DNA of 64,000 bases from Hippasteria phrygiana (Eukaryota; Echinodermata; Asteroidea; Valvatida; Goniasteridae), in assembly GCA_037893225.1 (NCBI GenBank), contig JAZGUH010000271.1, positions 310,001 to 374,000 of the forward strand, given 5' to 3'. Shown in pieces: positions 59,108 to 59,203 of the stretch; position 1 is the first letter of the stretch; each line of letters begins with the position of its first letter. A program made the translations under genes and the position numbers. Under the pieces are notes generated by a model. The model saw only the letters and a program-made list of their open reading frames with translations, did no database searches and was not told the origin of the DNA.

Positions 59108-59203
59108 CCGCGGCCCGGGATTGCCGCCCATACATGTATGATGTAGGTACTCACCCCGTTTTCTTCCCTTCTTGGAAGATTTATTATTCTTCTTTTTCAC
59201 CAT
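3864..59203 (-). CDS. C2CD3: C2CD3, C2 domain-containing protein 3 (45 coding exons)
   Basis: C2CD3 is a centriole and ciliary-base protein required for centriole elongation, distal appendages and ciliogenesis (family knowledge). I joined 45 exons with consistent phase at every junction: 8178 nt, about 2725 residues, somewhat longer than the roughly 2350-residue human protein as I remember it. Diagnostic blocks include [16 protein letters not shown] (exon 2), KNNVMVIEIW-like [11 protein letters not shown] (exon 21), [11 protein letters not shown] (exon 28), [12 protein letters not shown] (exon 34), [12 protein letters not shown] (exons 36-37) and [14 protein letters not shown] (exon 41). Approximate layout: N-terminal C2 region 25-170; Ser/Asp-rich linker 171-650; further C2 domains near 655-870, 1000-1190, 1215-1400, 1400-1600, 1610-1850 and 1920-2065; polar tail 2066-2725. 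It shares a divergent promoter with the AtuA-like gene and hosts a GPCR in intron 13. Individual exons follow. Confidence 0.95.
4264..4700 (-). mobile_element. MITE family J (palindromic core)
   Basis: Core CCAACGATTGTCGGCCAACAAT is a near-palindrome; flanks GGCACCTGGTGTGCTGTCGTTT and TAAAATACTAACCCCCAAATCC recur inverted at 9660-10215; partial copy at 21330-21500. Confidence 0.72.
5158..5298 (-). CDS. C2CD3: C2CD3 exon 44
   Basis: Donor GTAAGT. Contains [16 protein letters not shown], which resembles a short conserved C-terminal motif ([14 protein letters not shown]) of the long vertebrate isoform as I recall it. Acceptor either CCCAAG (shown) or GCTCAG at 5291-5292, depending on the exon 43 donor. 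Confidence 0.82.
5500..6874 (-). CDS. C2CD3: C2CD3 exon 43 (1.4 kb)
   Basis: Acceptor TCCAACAG. Begins [18 protein letters not shown] (family RKNLSELDQIQRYFRQKL), then about 440 residues very rich in Asp, Glu, Ser, Arg and Gln, probably disordered. The donor is ambiguous: GTGTAT (exon end 5500, phase 0) or GTATCC (5498, phase 2); each has a matching acceptor at exon 44. Without splicing the frame would stop at 5431. Confidence 0.85.
6923..7045 (-). mobile_element. tRNA-derived SINE fragment
   Basis: Diverged minus copy with the GGGAAACTGA arm, a degraded B box and GCTATCTTTCCCTAAGTTGG. Lies just outside the exon 43 acceptor. Confidence 0.65.
7290..7480 (+). mobile_element. Penelope-like or LINE 3' fragment
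   Basis: GAGCACACTGTTCAAAACGTTGAGT and CCGGTTCTTCTCAGAACCACAC recur at 32760-33020; the 'TGTTCGAAAC' style is typical of Penelope-like ends. Assignment is tentative. Confidence 0.5.
7610..7896 (-). CDS. C2CD3: C2CD3 exon 42
   Basis: Acceptor TTCAACAG, donor GTAAGA. Pro-rich start, then [20 protein letters not shown] (family HEEHVQNIRRFHESLH). Ends in phase 2. Confidence 0.92.
8715..8942 (-). CDS. C2CD3: C2CD3 exon 41
   Basis: Acceptor CTTTCAG, donor GTCAGT, 76 codons in phase 0. [20 protein letters not shown] and [20 protein letters not shown] are almost the vertebrate sequence and gave the first identification of this gene. Confidence 0.97.
9660..10215 (+). mobile_element. MITE family J (palindromic core)
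   Basis: CAACGATTGTTACGCGTAACAATCGTTGG is a perfect palindrome at about 10042-10072; flanks match the 4264-4700 copy in reverse. Confidence 0.75.
10382..10529 (-). CDS. C2CD3: C2CD3 exon 40
   Basis: Acceptor TCCAACAG, donor [26 protein letters not shown] and [12 protein letters not shown] match [20 protein letters not shown] and PIWNFQQQ. Confidence 0.94.
10667..11278. mobile_element. hAT-like MITE
   Basis: Right end ATATTCGGGACAGCCCTA and left end GGTTGTTCATTTTCGAATAA correspond to the termini of the copies at 47477-47984 and 61100-61922. Central shared block GACTCTGATGCTATTTT (reverse here). Confidence 0.75.
10754..10974. mobile_element. MITE with CAATAAGNCAGTTCGGT termini, nested in a hAT-like element
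   Basis: CAATAAGACAGTTCGGTAT ... ATACCGTACTGGCTTATTG, 19-bp imperfect inverted repeats, inside the hAT-like element 10667-11278. Confidence 0.78.
12010..12231. mobile_element. TTAA-flanked MITE (piggyBac type)
   Basis: TTAACCCCTTGAACCC to CCCAAGGGGTTAA, ending 17 bp from the exon 39 splice donor. Confidence 0.8.
12248..12516 (-). CDS. C2CD3: C2CD3 exon 39
   Basis: Acceptor ATTCCAG, donor GTATGT. A His/Pro-rich and an EEEEEEEE low-complexity stretch precede [13 protein letters not shown] (family ILVERAMHLSL). TTAA-type MITEs lie on both sides. Confidence 0.9.
12540..12965. mobile_element. TTAA-family MITE split by another MITE
   Basis: Left part (12540-12646) and right part (12899-12965) match the family around GGCCGGTTGATGTC and GTTACGCTTGGCTGCAC; the middle is the element at 12647-12898. 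Confidence 0.7.
12647..12898. mobile_element. MITE with CAATAAGNCAGTTCGGT termini (nested)
   Basis: Left CAATAAGCCAGTTCGGTATTTC, right GACACCGAGCTGGATTATTG as imperfect inverted repeats. Contains a 31-bp internal duplication (CGTATTAAATTCAATCAGAA) near 12759-12825. Sister copy at 10754-10974. Confidence 0.78.
13295..13600 (+). mobile_element. Second tRNA-like SINE family
   Basis: Starts GTGGCCTCATGGTCTAGCG, B box GGGTTCGAGTTC, then CCTGAGCAAGACACTTTGTC and CTCTCCACCCAGGAGTAAAT GGGTACCCG, a body common in marine invertebrate SINEs. Located in intron 38. Confidence 0.75.
13668..13773 (-). CDS. C2CD3: C2CD3 exon 38
   Basis: Acceptor TTGCAG, donor [26 protein letters not shown] aligns with SGVYPLFQCNASDLSGAALR. 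I chose the donor at 13667 because it restores phase 0 into exon 39; a nearer GTATGT does not. Confidence 0.9.
14281..14764. mobile_element. MITE with GCAAGTTCGG termini
   Basis: GAGCAAGTTCGGTTGGCGAC at left and GTCAGCAGCACCCGAACTTGC at right; internal GACTAG-rich motifs. In intron 37/38 region of C2CD3. Confidence 0.7.
14945..15115 (-). CDS. C2CD3: C2CD3 exon 37
   Basis: Acceptor ATCTTTAG, donor [25 protein letters not shown] and [18 protein letters not shown] match the family (DSLIGSAYVDLSRLGER). Ends in phase 2. Confidence 0.95.
15296..15690 (-). mobile_element. LINE reverse-transcriptase C-terminal fragment
   Basis: The frame ends with [14 protein letters not shown]...[14 protein letters not shown], the usual tail of ORF2 in Jockey/CR1/RTE-like LINEs (WNSLP...FK). 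It lies in C2CD3 intron 36 in the same orientation and abuts exon 36, so only the 3' end of the LINE is present. Confidence 0.75.
15691..15802 (-). CDS. C2CD3: C2CD3 exon 36
   Basis: Acceptor ACCATAG, donor GTAGGT. Low conservation, but phases 1 in and 2 out fit. The end, TPPLA plus a split Trp codon, gives LAWYLREE across the junction (family LLWYFREE). A LINE fragment lies immediately downstream and its open frame runs through this exon in another frame. Confidence 0.82.
16011..16250. mobile_element. tRNA-derived SINE, inverted pair
   Basis: Minus half-copy (B box rc TTTGAACCTG) joined through a C-rich spacer to a plus copy with B box GGTTCGAATCC and tail TTTCTTTGTTCACTTTG. Same arrangement as at 3530. 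Confidence 0.78.
16380..16523 (-). CDS. C2CD3: C2CD3 exon 35
   Basis: Acceptor GTGGTCAG, donor [24 protein letters not shown] and YVRYKLYDK match WLPIHCVLLAGHSYVH and YLRYKLYNR. Opens the sixth C2 region. Confidence 0.93.
16550..16990. mobile_element. MITE with ATAGAGCTATA termini
   Basis: ATAGAGCTATA at left and AATATAAGCTCTAT at right; core CATCCATGTTTCTGTACAAA and GCCGAAACCCGAAATGCAC. Sister at 41344-41839. Confidence 0.8.
17271..17408. mobile_element. Foldback MITE (near-perfect hairpin)
   Basis: AGACCCAAGACGTAATGATG and GTCATTACGTCTTGGGTCT are inverted ends; inner arms GCGCTTTCATATGGGAGCCA and TGGCTCCCATAGGAAAGCGC also pair, so most of the 138 bp folds on itself. Confidence 0.85.
17667..18298. 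mobile_element. MITE with GCAGCCGATTTCAC termini
   Basis: GCAGCCGATTTCACAAAATC and TTTCGTGAAATCGGCTGC as inverted ends; many internal repeats of TGCGTAAG and GCGCAAC motifs. In intron 34. Confidence 0.83.
18481..18729 (-). CDS. C2CD3: C2CD3 exon 34
   Basis: The acceptor ACCATAG at 18730-18731 is chosen because it alone is in phase, giving GLQGWHPLS (family GVTGWYPV). Then [20 protein letters not shown] matches VGGLELSISFAHQGDRERV. Donor GTGCCT is weak but the phase is right. Confidence 0.88.
18927..19212. mobile_element. TTAA-type MITE, long subfamily
   Basis: TTAACCCCTTGTGTCCGGC start, CACACTGAATAGAGTGGTCC centre and CGGCCGTCGTCCGTATTC near the other end. Sisters: 22117-22749, 29857-30163. 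Confidence 0.72.
19242..19385 (-). CDS. C2CD3: C2CD3 exon 33
   Basis: Acceptor ATTTGTAG, donor [26 protein letters not shown] aligns with DYLLGVVKVPTKGLLIKRS. An alternative acceptor inside (CCCAACAG) would keep the same frame but drop about 30 residues. Confidence 0.85.
19590..19810 (+). repeat. Interspersed repeat B (about 220 bp)
   Basis: Begins CCAATACAAGGCTAAAAGCC and ends GAGACGAACTCACCTCCCCC. Other copies: 23600-24290 (split), 49550-49775 (minus), 53565-53790 (minus), 62205-62380. No coding capacity or clear termini; class unknown. Confidence 0.8.
20141..20321 (-). CDS. C2CD3: C2CD3 exon 32
   Basis: Acceptor TTGTTCAG, donor [24 protein letters not shown] matches SFCPEFSHHVEFTCNL. An in-frame upstream donor (after ILQ) is possible, but the longer form keeps VWHQ, which aligns with VYHE. 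Confidence 0.9.
20462..20705 (-). mobile_element. tRNA-derived SINE with target duplication
   Basis: Minus copy in C2CD3 intron 32. The flanks repeat TTTTTATTATCAA on both sides (about 20458 and 20694), marking one insertion that includes the tRNA body plus a mirrored GGGAAACTG arm. Confidence 0.82.
20755..21030. repeat. GGGAGACA palindromic repeat
   Basis: AGGGAGACATTTTGATGTCTCCC hairpin at about 20814-20838 with other copies of the motif nearby. A related design with GACCGGTCACC motifs is at 58595-58770. Confidence 0.6.
21156..21260 (-). CDS. C2CD3: C2CD3 exon 31
   Basis: Acceptor GTTGTAG, donor GTATGT, 35 codons in phase 0. [18 protein letters not shown] matches TVGVNACVTTHLSFLPQ. Confidence 0.95.
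21919..22062 (-). CDS. C2CD3: C2CD3 exon 30
   Basis: Acceptor CCCTCTAG, donor GTAGAG, 48 codons in phase 0. [12 protein letters not shown] and [10 protein letters not shown] match GLLDVGLRYRRS and VQIIRACGLQ. Opens the fifth C2 region. Confidence 0.95.
22117..22749. mobile_element. TTAA-type MITE, long subfamily, interrupted by a second TTAA MITE
   Basis: Outer element from TTAACCCCGTGTGCCCGG to CAAGAGGTTAA; its sequence continues across the inserted element (22160-22448). Confidence 0.8.
22160..22448. mobile_element. TTAA MITE nested in another, with 68-bp internal duplication
   Basis: TTAACCCCTTGCGTACGGAT ... CCGTACTCAAGGGGTTAA. The 68-bp block starting at 22201 is repeated at 22269 with about one mismatch. 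Confidence 0.85.
22818..23012. repeat. 16-bp tandem array
   Basis: About 12 copies of GTGAGAAGGACAACAA with almost no variation, just downstream of the exon 29 donor (minus strand reads pyrimidine-rich CTTGTTGTCCTTCTCA). Confidence 0.95.
23042..23179 (-). CDS. C2CD3: C2CD3 exon 29
   Basis: Acceptor CATACAG, donor GTGGGT, 46 codons in phase 0. [20 protein letters not shown] matches SRICAMVTTQHREDVGIQT. A 16-bp tandem array starts about 30 bp beyond the donor. Confidence 0.95.
23731..24183. mobile_element. tRNA-derived SINE, inverted pair inside another repeat
   Basis: Minus copy (23775-23850), spacer, then a plus copy whose tRNA-like body is 24086-24158 with A box TAGCTCAGTTGG and B box GGTTCGAATCC. 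The insertion splits a repeat whose two halves lie at 23600-23730 and 24184-24290. Confidence 0.85.
24339..24433 (-). CDS. C2CD3: C2CD3 exon 28
   Basis: Acceptor CGTGCAG, donor GTTTGT. Gly-rich start, then [20 protein letters not shown], matching [18 protein letters not shown]. Ends in phase 0. Confidence 0.96.
24537..24948. mobile_element. Long-TIR foldback element
   Basis: GGGAGCACTGCCTAACCAATGG at left and CATGGGTTAGGCAGTGCTCC at right, with inverted similarity extending about 75 bp into the element. Confidence 0.8.
25010..25250 (+). repeat. Repeat H
   Basis: Plus copy. The following 25250-25550 adds ACGTCCGCG-type motifs and ends with GTCGAGTAAACTCGACATTGG, a sequence also present at 54760-54845. 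Confidence 0.72.
25609..25737 (-). CDS. C2CD3: C2CD3 exon 27
   Basis: Acceptor TCTTCAG, donor [24 protein letters not shown] aligns with TTLCVPDPIFNSEHHHSL. Confidence 0.95.
26234..26596. repeat. 41-bp tandem array
   Basis: About nine copies of a 41-bp unit starting GAGTAATGACCCAAACATTA; nearly identical. In C2CD3 intron 26. Confidence 0.93.
26750..26902 (-). CDS. C2CD3: C2CD3 exon 26
   Basis: Acceptor AACTAG, donor [23 protein letters not shown] and [14 protein letters not shown] are near-identical to the family (VWGEADCYVQYYFP). Opens the fourth C2 region. Confidence 0.95.
26968..27355. mobile_element. MITE with CAGGGTCAAATTTCATAGC termini
   Basis: CAGGGTCAAATTTCATAGCG ... GCTATGAAATTGGGCCCTG, about 25-bp inverted ends, interrupted by the MITE at 27226-27320. 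Confidence 0.85.
27226..27320. mobile_element. Short MITE with TATAGAGTACCGAAG termini (nested)
   Basis: TATAGAGTACCGAAG ... CTTCAGTACTCTATA, 95 bp; shares GGTTCCAAACA and TTGACGTCATCACTTC with the 35.5 kb copy. Confidence 0.83.
27405..27605 (+). repeat. Repeat H (CCTCGAACGTA type)
   Basis: About 200 bp, nearly identical to 44455-44685. Contains repeated GTCCTCGAACGTA / GTCCTCGGACGTA motifs and GTGCTTAGTCTATGGGG. Other copies: 25010-25250 (plus), 44275-44430 and 53845-54050 (minus). Confidence 0.82.
27613..27890 (+). mobile_element. tRNA-derived SINE, degraded tandem copies
   Basis: Two decayed plus-strand copies (27613-27745 and 27783-27890) with recognisable GGTCGCAGGTTCAAATCC and AGCTCGGCTGGTAGAGC. 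Confidence 0.65.
28078..28130 (-). CDS. C2CD3: C2CD3 exon 25 (53 nt)
   Basis: Acceptor CTTACAG, donor GTAAGA. Encodes [17 protein letters not shown]; only this frame joins both neighbours (phase 2 in, 1 out) and gives LVEHIFEV across the next junction. Confidence 0.85.
28131..28760. other. C2CD3 intron 24, AT-rich
   Basis: No repeat family or frame recognised; mostly A/T runs. Confidence 0.6.
28761..28840 (-). CDS. C2CD3: C2CD3 exon 24
   Basis: Acceptor CGTTGTAG, donor [19 protein letters not shown] aligns with IMALQRLKNEEG. This short exon is needed to bring exon 25 into frame. Ends in phase 2. Confidence 0.92.
29535..29639 (-). CDS. C2CD3: C2CD3 exon 23
   Basis: Acceptor TTGAACAG, donor GTAATT, 35 codons in phase 0. 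[18 protein letters not shown] and [12 protein letters not shown] match the vertebrate sequence closely. Confidence 0.96.
29857..30163. mobile_element. TTAA-type MITE, long subfamily (reverse)
   Basis: Reverse copy: TTAACCTCTTGAATACGG start, GGACCACTCTGTTCAGTGTG centre, GGACACCAGGGGGT end. In C2CD3 intron 22. Confidence 0.72.
30299..30385 (-). CDS. C2CD3: C2CD3 exon 22
   Basis: Acceptor TCTTGTAG, donor GTAAAT, 29 codons in phase 0. [18 protein letters not shown] matches [18 protein letters not shown]. Confidence 0.96.
30490..30636 (-). mobile_element. tRNA-derived SINE
   Basis: Well-preserved minus copy: arm ACAAGGGAAACTGACTAGG, body with GGATTCGAACCTGCGACCTC and ACCAACTGAGCTATCTTGCC. Confidence 0.85.
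30798..31058. mobile_element. Long-TIR MITE
   Basis: GGGTCATTCCATAAATTTGG and CCAAATTTATGGAATGAATCC start an inverted pair of about 55 bp that includes GGACACCAA / TTGGTGTCC. Confidence 0.83.
31125..31257 (+). mobile_element. tRNA-derived SINE
   Basis: Plus copy with AGGATAGCTGAGTTGGTAGAG, GGTTCAAATCCC and the CTTTGTTCACTTTGAAAAT tail. Confidence 0.8.
31696..31797 (-). CDS. C2CD3: C2CD3 exon 21
   Basis: Acceptor TTGACCAG, donor GTGACA, 34 codons in phase 0. Contains [17 protein letters not shown], nearly the vertebrate YLERLKNNVMVIEIWNK. Confidence 0.95.
31820..32270 (+). mobile_element. LINE reverse-transcriptase C-terminal fragment filling C2CD3 intron 20
   Basis: Two frames (31883-32077 and 32080-32262) give [29 protein letters not shown] and [16 protein letters not shown], the classic ORF2 C-terminus (LERVQRRAT, W..LP..IR). 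The intron spans 31798-32282, so almost all of it is antisense LINE sequence. It is broken by at least one frameshift or stop. Confidence 0.78.
32283..32407 (-). CDS. C2CD3: C2CD3 exon 20
   Basis: Acceptor AATTGTAG, donor GTATGA. Encodes [20 protein letters not shown] and [10 protein letters not shown]; the WGTT motif is conserved. Ends in phase 0. Confidence 0.93.
32572..32710 (-). CDS. C2CD3: C2CD3 exon 19
   Basis: Acceptor CTTCCAG, donor GTACCA. Encodes [15 protein letters not shown] (family LLLHVLLMVPDGKDF), the first strand of the third C2 region. Ends in phase 1. Confidence 0.88.
32760..33020 (+). mobile_element. Penelope-like or LINE 3' fragment
   Basis: Longer copy of the 7290 repeat: AGTCTCCCGATGACGAATAGAGC, ACTGTTCGAAACATC and CTTCCATACTTTGTTCACGTC. 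In C2CD3 intron 18. Confidence 0.5.
33130..33610. repeat. Diverged AAAAGTAGGA-rich stretch
   Basis: Many irregular copies of AGTAGGA and AAATAGTAGGA on the plus strand in intron 18; no gene seen. Confidence 0.6.
33967..34194 (-). CDS. C2CD3: C2CD3 exon 18 (linker)
   Basis: Acceptor CTCTCAAG, donor GTAAAT, 76 codons in phase 0. Polar Glu/Gln/Lys-rich linker. Identified by open frame, splice signals and phase rather than conservation. Confidence 0.78.
34514..34700. repeat. GCACGCA-rich repeat, inverted relative to 36770-36912
   Basis: Starts CACCATGGATTAATGCCAAT, then arrays of TTTGCGTGCC and GGCACGCA. The 36770-36912 copy is its reverse complement in organisation. Confidence 0.75.
34975..35850. 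repeat. Three tandem ~265-bp units, one split by a MITE
   Basis: Each unit has ATGGAAAGGT.AAC, TATCATGTAAAAGTTGT, GCCATCTTGAATTTC and CAATAAAG. The third is interrupted at 35546-35715. Confidence 0.85.
35546..35715. mobile_element. MITE with TATAGAGTACCGAAGT termini
   Basis: TATAGAGTACCGAAGT ... ACTTCGGTACTCTATA, perfect 16-bp inverted ends, 170 bp, inserted into the third unit of a tandem repeat. Confidence 0.88.
36770..36912. repeat. GCACGCA-rich repeat (reverse)
   Basis: ATCGGCACGCACTGGCACGC arrays ending CACGCAAATTGACATTAATCCATGG, the mirror of 34514. Confidence 0.75.
37100..37965. repeat. 95-96 bp minisatellite
   Basis: Nine copies; AGCAGAAAGG recurs at 37141, 37240, 37335, 37430, 37525, 37621, 37717, 37813 and 37909. 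In C2CD3 intron 17. Confidence 0.95.
38078..38278 (-). CDS. C2CD3: C2CD3 exon 17
   Basis: Acceptor ACCCCCAG, donor GTAAAT, 67 codons in phase 0. Begins [15 protein letters not shown] (family VTMELITDNKDF), closing the second C2 region. Confidence 0.9.
38416..38598 (-). CDS. C2CD3: C2CD3 exon 16
   Basis: Acceptor TCCCTAG, donor GTATGT, 61 codons in phase 0. [20 protein letters not shown] fits a C2 beta-strand plus loop (family: VIGSVSLSLRAVIQSELLS). Confidence 0.9.
39334..39452 (-). CDS. C2CD3: C2CD3 exon 15
   Basis: Acceptor TATAAAG, donor GTGAGA. Encodes [11 protein letters not shown] and [15 protein letters not shown], aligning with FVFPVQFGG and EHWWNSNLTFQIYVK. Ends in phase 0. Confidence 0.93.
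39783..39881. repeat. Heptamer tandem array
   Basis: About 14 copies of AAATGTC, switching to AAATGCC in the last part. In C2CD3 intron 14/15 region. Confidence 0.93.
40296..40417 (-). CDS. C2CD3: C2CD3 exon 14
   Basis: Acceptor TATTTCAG, donor GTATGT. Encodes [14 protein letters not shown], aligning with TFFVEYHFPVGFS. Ends in phase 1. Confidence 0.93.
40529..40660. mobile_element. Chimeric TTAA MITE
   Basis: Left end TTAACCCCTTGCGTAC of one subfamily, right end ATCCCGGCGTGAACTGGTTAA of the subfamily seen at 50475-50654. Confidence 0.75.
40656..40764 (+). repeat. Arm of a 109-bp inverted duplication
   Basis: From GTTAACTACCAGTGCC to GTCTGTGGACGC; its reverse complement is at 41984-42092 with very few differences. 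It covers MITE sequence plus unique flanking sequence. Confidence 0.85.
40730..40929. mobile_element. TTAA MITE, canonical copy
   Basis: TTAACCCTTTGCGTACGGAT ... ACCGTACTCAAGGGGTTAA, 200 bp with good inverted ends. Confidence 0.82.
41344..41839. mobile_element. MITE with ATAGAGCTATATTAAATTAC termini
   Basis: ATAGAGCTATATTAAATTAC ... GTAATTTAATATAGCTCTAT form 20-bp inverted ends. In the GPCR-bearing intron. Confidence 0.85.
41984..42092 (-). repeat. Second arm of the 109-bp inverted duplication
   Basis: Reverse complement of 40656-40764, including a TTAA MITE end and the non-MITE flank. Confidence 0.85.
43025..44047 (+). CDS. Orphan class A (rhodopsin-like) GPCR, single exon
   Basis: An intact 340-codon frame with seven hydrophobic segments. 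Hallmarks: N-glycosylation site NES (16-18); GN at 52-53 (TM1); LAMCDL with Asp81 (TM2); WPFG 100-103 and disulphide Cys107 (TM3), partner probably Cys185; ERF 131-133 in place of DRY; Pro207 in TM5; CWTP 264-267 in TM6; and NVVIY 301-305 in TM7, where the usual Pro of NPxxY is Val. The C-tail is short with a possible palmitoylated Cys. The start could instead be Met12 (43058). It lies in C2CD3 intron 13 on the opposite strand. The ligand is unknown; the TM7 change makes an amine receptor assignment unsafe. Expanded intronless receptors of this kind are common in echinoderms and amphioxus. Confidence 0.92.
   Translation: MFLLTVVELPIMTYLNESTMTDSPELPQGMSPVLIILRTCFITVVFLVNVLGNLLSITVTHRTPDLADSTKVLMTTLAMCDLMVGILQWSSIAASALDYWPFGKAYCDIHSLLIMDCFMMSISCILLINTERFVAVVWPYRFSVWCSKRRIIILVGIASVLSILGVLIVSILEKQSVYFEVTTICVMDYTSQAYLEAVFLIIGDLIPVFYMTVIYFKLIKISNQHADKFTKNQIPQSPNGRPCRFQGNKALRTFLIVTLSFSACWTPLLVSRVVFAVRETAMPPVLEFVVHWLAACNSFFNVVIYCMFNRSFRKIAKRIIVKAFPFCKASVAPLNLSFQT
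44275..44685. repeat. Repeat H, two copies head to head
   Basis: Minus copy 44275-44430 faces plus copy 44455-44685, making a large imperfect palindrome about 230 bp downstream of the GPCR stop codon. Confidence 0.8.
44700..46485. other. Intron 13 of C2CD3, GPCR-downstream part
   Basis: 44782-45042 is a GC-richer open frame ([33 protein letters not shown]) that I do not recognise. 45050-46300 is AT-rich with nothing identified, followed by a K-type repeat at 46310-46462. Confidence 0.4.
46486..47143. mobile_element. MITE with ATTAAAGAGCAACTC termini, holding a SINE
   Basis: ATTAAAGAGCAACTCTAAGG ... GGAGTTGCTCTTTAAT as inverted ends; the SINE at 46966-47114 is inserted near its right end. 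It ends 41 bp from C2CD3 exon 13. Confidence 0.82.
46966..47114 (-). mobile_element. tRNA-derived SINE with target duplication
   Basis: Near-consensus minus copy. TTTTCAAAACC repeats on both flanks. Inserted inside the MITE at 46486-47143, so it is younger than that element. Confidence 0.87.
47185..47365 (-). CDS. C2CD3: C2CD3 exon 13 (start of second C2 region)
   Basis: Acceptor CCCACCAG, donor GTAAGC. Encodes [19 protein letters not shown], aligning with LSVDRLALLGRTHSVRI. Followed by the 6.8 kb intron that holds the GPCR. Ends in phase 2. Confidence 0.92.
47477..47984. mobile_element. hAT-like MITE
   Basis: TAAGGCTGTCCC at the left and CAACAGCTCTTA at the right; internal ATACGACTCTGATGCTATTT and GGAGGTTTATTGTTCCCGTC shared with the other two copies. 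In C2CD3 intron 12. Confidence 0.75.
48068..48350 (-). CDS. C2CD3: C2CD3 exon 12 (linker)
   Basis: Acceptor TTCACAG, donor GTAAGT. Charged, Ser-rich linker with [16 protein letters not shown]. Ends in phase 1. Confidence 0.85.
48461..48745 (+). mobile_element. Third tRNA-like SINE family, full copy
   Basis: GGTTGGTGTAGTGGTACTTTC, B box GGTTCGAATCCC, then a TTTTCTCCGG region and a 3' end CATGGGACCCCACTGGAAAT plus (AAAT)n tail. Partial copies: 56641-56780, 15845-15960 and the tail at 1090-1200. Confidence 0.75.
49137..49277 (-). CDS. C2CD3: C2CD3 exon 11
   Basis: Acceptor ATCGGCAG, donor GTATGA, 47 codons in phase 0. Contains [18 protein letters not shown], followed by a basic KKRRRRW stretch that could act as a nuclear localisation or RNA-binding patch (inference). 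Confidence 0.88.
49550..49775 (-). repeat. Interspersed repeat B
   Basis: Minus copy, complete from GGGGGAGGTGAGTTGGTCTC to GGCTTTTAGCCTTGTAC. In intron 10/11 region of C2CD3. Confidence 0.8.
50029..50139 (-). CDS. C2CD3: C2CD3 exon 10
   Basis: Acceptor CACCCTTAG, donor GTAAGA, 37 codons in phase 0. Contains [14 protein letters not shown], matching YDQSLLENLFY. Confidence 0.9.
50475..50654. mobile_element. TTAA MITE, CCAGTTC subfamily
   Basis: TTAACCAGTTCGCGTCAGAT ... GTCGTGAACTGGTTAA. In C2CD3 intron 9. Confidence 0.8.
50790..50976 (-). CDS. C2CD3: C2CD3 exon 9
   Basis: Acceptor TTTTTGAAG, donor GTAATT. Encodes [15 protein letters not shown] and [10 protein letters not shown]; the last resembles the IQLLLGS helix of vertebrate C2CD3. 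Ends in phase 0. Confidence 0.88.
50977..51629. other. C2CD3 intron 8
   Basis: No repeat family or coding frame recognised. Confidence 0.6.
51630..51909 (-). CDS. C2CD3: C2CD3 exon 8
   Basis: Acceptor ACATTTAG, donor GTATGA. Contains [20 protein letters not shown], aligning with the conserved DLLSALLEQGNKLRNAM helix in the linker. Phase 1 in, 2 out. Confidence 0.92.
52090..52592. repeat. Diverged array of TTGTTGGATTCAGCAGG units, with a SINE inside
   Basis: At least five copies of a roughly 60-80 bp unit with TTGTTGGAT and AGCAGGGT; related short copies at 46310-46462 and 56160-56230. Confidence 0.7.
52119..52250 (-). mobile_element. tRNA-derived SINE with 13-bp target duplication
   Basis: Minus copy with intact A and B boxes; AGAATCCAACAAT flanks both ends, which defines the short form of the element (about 132 bp). 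Confidence 0.9.
52676..52925 (-). CDS. C2CD3: C2CD3 exon 7 (linker)
   Basis: Acceptor ACTCAG, donor GTGAGT. Polar, poorly conserved linker (begins [10 protein letters not shown]). Supported mainly by open frame and phase agreement (0 in, 1 out). The open frame runs upstream past the acceptor, so the 5' edge is the less certain one. Confidence 0.75.
53090..53247. mobile_element. Short MITE-like inverted repeat
   Basis: TTAACCCTAACCCT ... AGGGTTAGGGTTAA outer ends with inner CCCTGCCAGACGC / GCGTCTGGCAGGG. Confidence 0.7.
53565..53790 (-). repeat. Interspersed repeat B
   Basis: Minus copy, same ends as the 49.5 kb copy with a small internal deletion. Confidence 0.8.
53845..54050 (-). repeat. 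Repeat H
   Basis: Minus copy from ACACAGTCGTACTTTCCC to TCCTCGAACGTAAATAC; ends about 65 bp from the exon 6 donor. Confidence 0.8.
54117..54307 (-). CDS. C2CD3: C2CD3 exon 6
   Basis: Acceptor CATGCAG, donor GTTTGC. Starts [15 protein letters not shown], which aligns with YDSYHPLPTTD of vertebrate C2CD3, then low-complexity Ser/Pro linker. Ends in phase 0. Confidence 0.88.
55130..55435 (-). mobile_element. SINE of the 'TATAGCGCTTTA' type
   Basis: ATAATAATA tail then TTATATAGCGCTTTATAC, AAAGTGTCTTGCCCAAGCAC, rc B box GGTTCGAACCC and rc A box region CATTGGACCACGGTGCC. Minus orientation in intron 5. Confidence 0.8.
55559..55638 (-). CDS. C2CD3: C2CD3 exon 5
   Basis: Acceptor CTGTTTAG, donor GTGAGA. 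Encodes [10 protein letters not shown] and [13 protein letters not shown], the end of the first C2-like region. Ends in phase 1. Confidence 0.9.
55822..55991. mobile_element. MITE with GTCGGTTCATACTTC termini
   Basis: GTCGGTTCATACTTCACGCG and CATGAAGTATGAACCGGC pair; internal GCGAACGCGAATGCG and CGCGTTCGCATTCGC also pair. Confidence 0.85.
56249..56357 (-). CDS. C2CD3: C2CD3 exon 4
   Basis: Begins directly after an AC acceptor. The split codon G|AT gives Asp, producing DMGTLILEV, which aligns with the family DMAVLVLEV block. It then encodes [12 protein letters not shown]. Donor GTAAGA, phase 2. Confidence 0.9.
56358..57147 (-). other. C2CD3: U12-type AT-AC intron (C2CD3 intron 3)
   Basis: On the minus strand the intron starts ATATCCTTT (57139-57147) and ends CCCAC (56358). 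A branch-site match TTCCTTGAT lies with its A at 56373, 15 nt from the end. No AG acceptor gives an open frame here, while the AC end joins G|AT to restore conserved DMGTLILEV. The intron also carries a SINE fragment near 56641-56780. Confidence 0.88.
56641..56785 (+). mobile_element. Third tRNA-like SINE family, 5' part
   Basis: AATCAGGTTGGCACAGTGGTAC, B box GGTTCGAATCC and GTGTGGATTTGGTTTTAGTC; the 3' half is missing. Within the U12-type intron. Confidence 0.7.
57148..57245 (-). CDS. C2CD3: C2CD3 exon 3
   Basis: Acceptor TTTGCAG. Encodes [16 protein letters not shown], matching the family block around CGPKQF. It ends in phase 1 at a U12-type donor ATATCCTTT rather than a GT. Confidence 0.92.
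57477..57651 (-). CDS. C2CD3: C2CD3 exon 2 (N-terminal C2 region)
   Basis: Acceptor CATCAG, donor GTACGA. Encodes [17 protein letters not shown] and [15 protein letters not shown], the most conserved N-terminal block of the family. Ends in phase 2. Confidence 0.95.
57652..59154. other. C2CD3 intron 1
   Basis: No gene seen. Contains a G-rich tract near 58286, the GACCGGTCACC repeat near 58600-58770 and the poly-C run. Confidence 0.6.
59075..59104. repeat. Poly-C run (about 30)
   Basis: An uninterrupted C tract in C2CD3 intron 1, 50 bp beyond the exon 1 donor. A second C-rich tract is at 20009-20040. Confidence 0.95.
59155..59203 (-). CDS. C2CD3: C2CD3 exon 1 (start codon)
   Basis: Holds the ATG (59201-59203) and a Lys/Arg-rich leader of 16 codons ending GRKR, like the basic N-terminus of vertebrate C2CD3. 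Donor GTGAGT; ends in phase 1. Its G joins CT of exon 2 to make Ala. Confidence 0.85.
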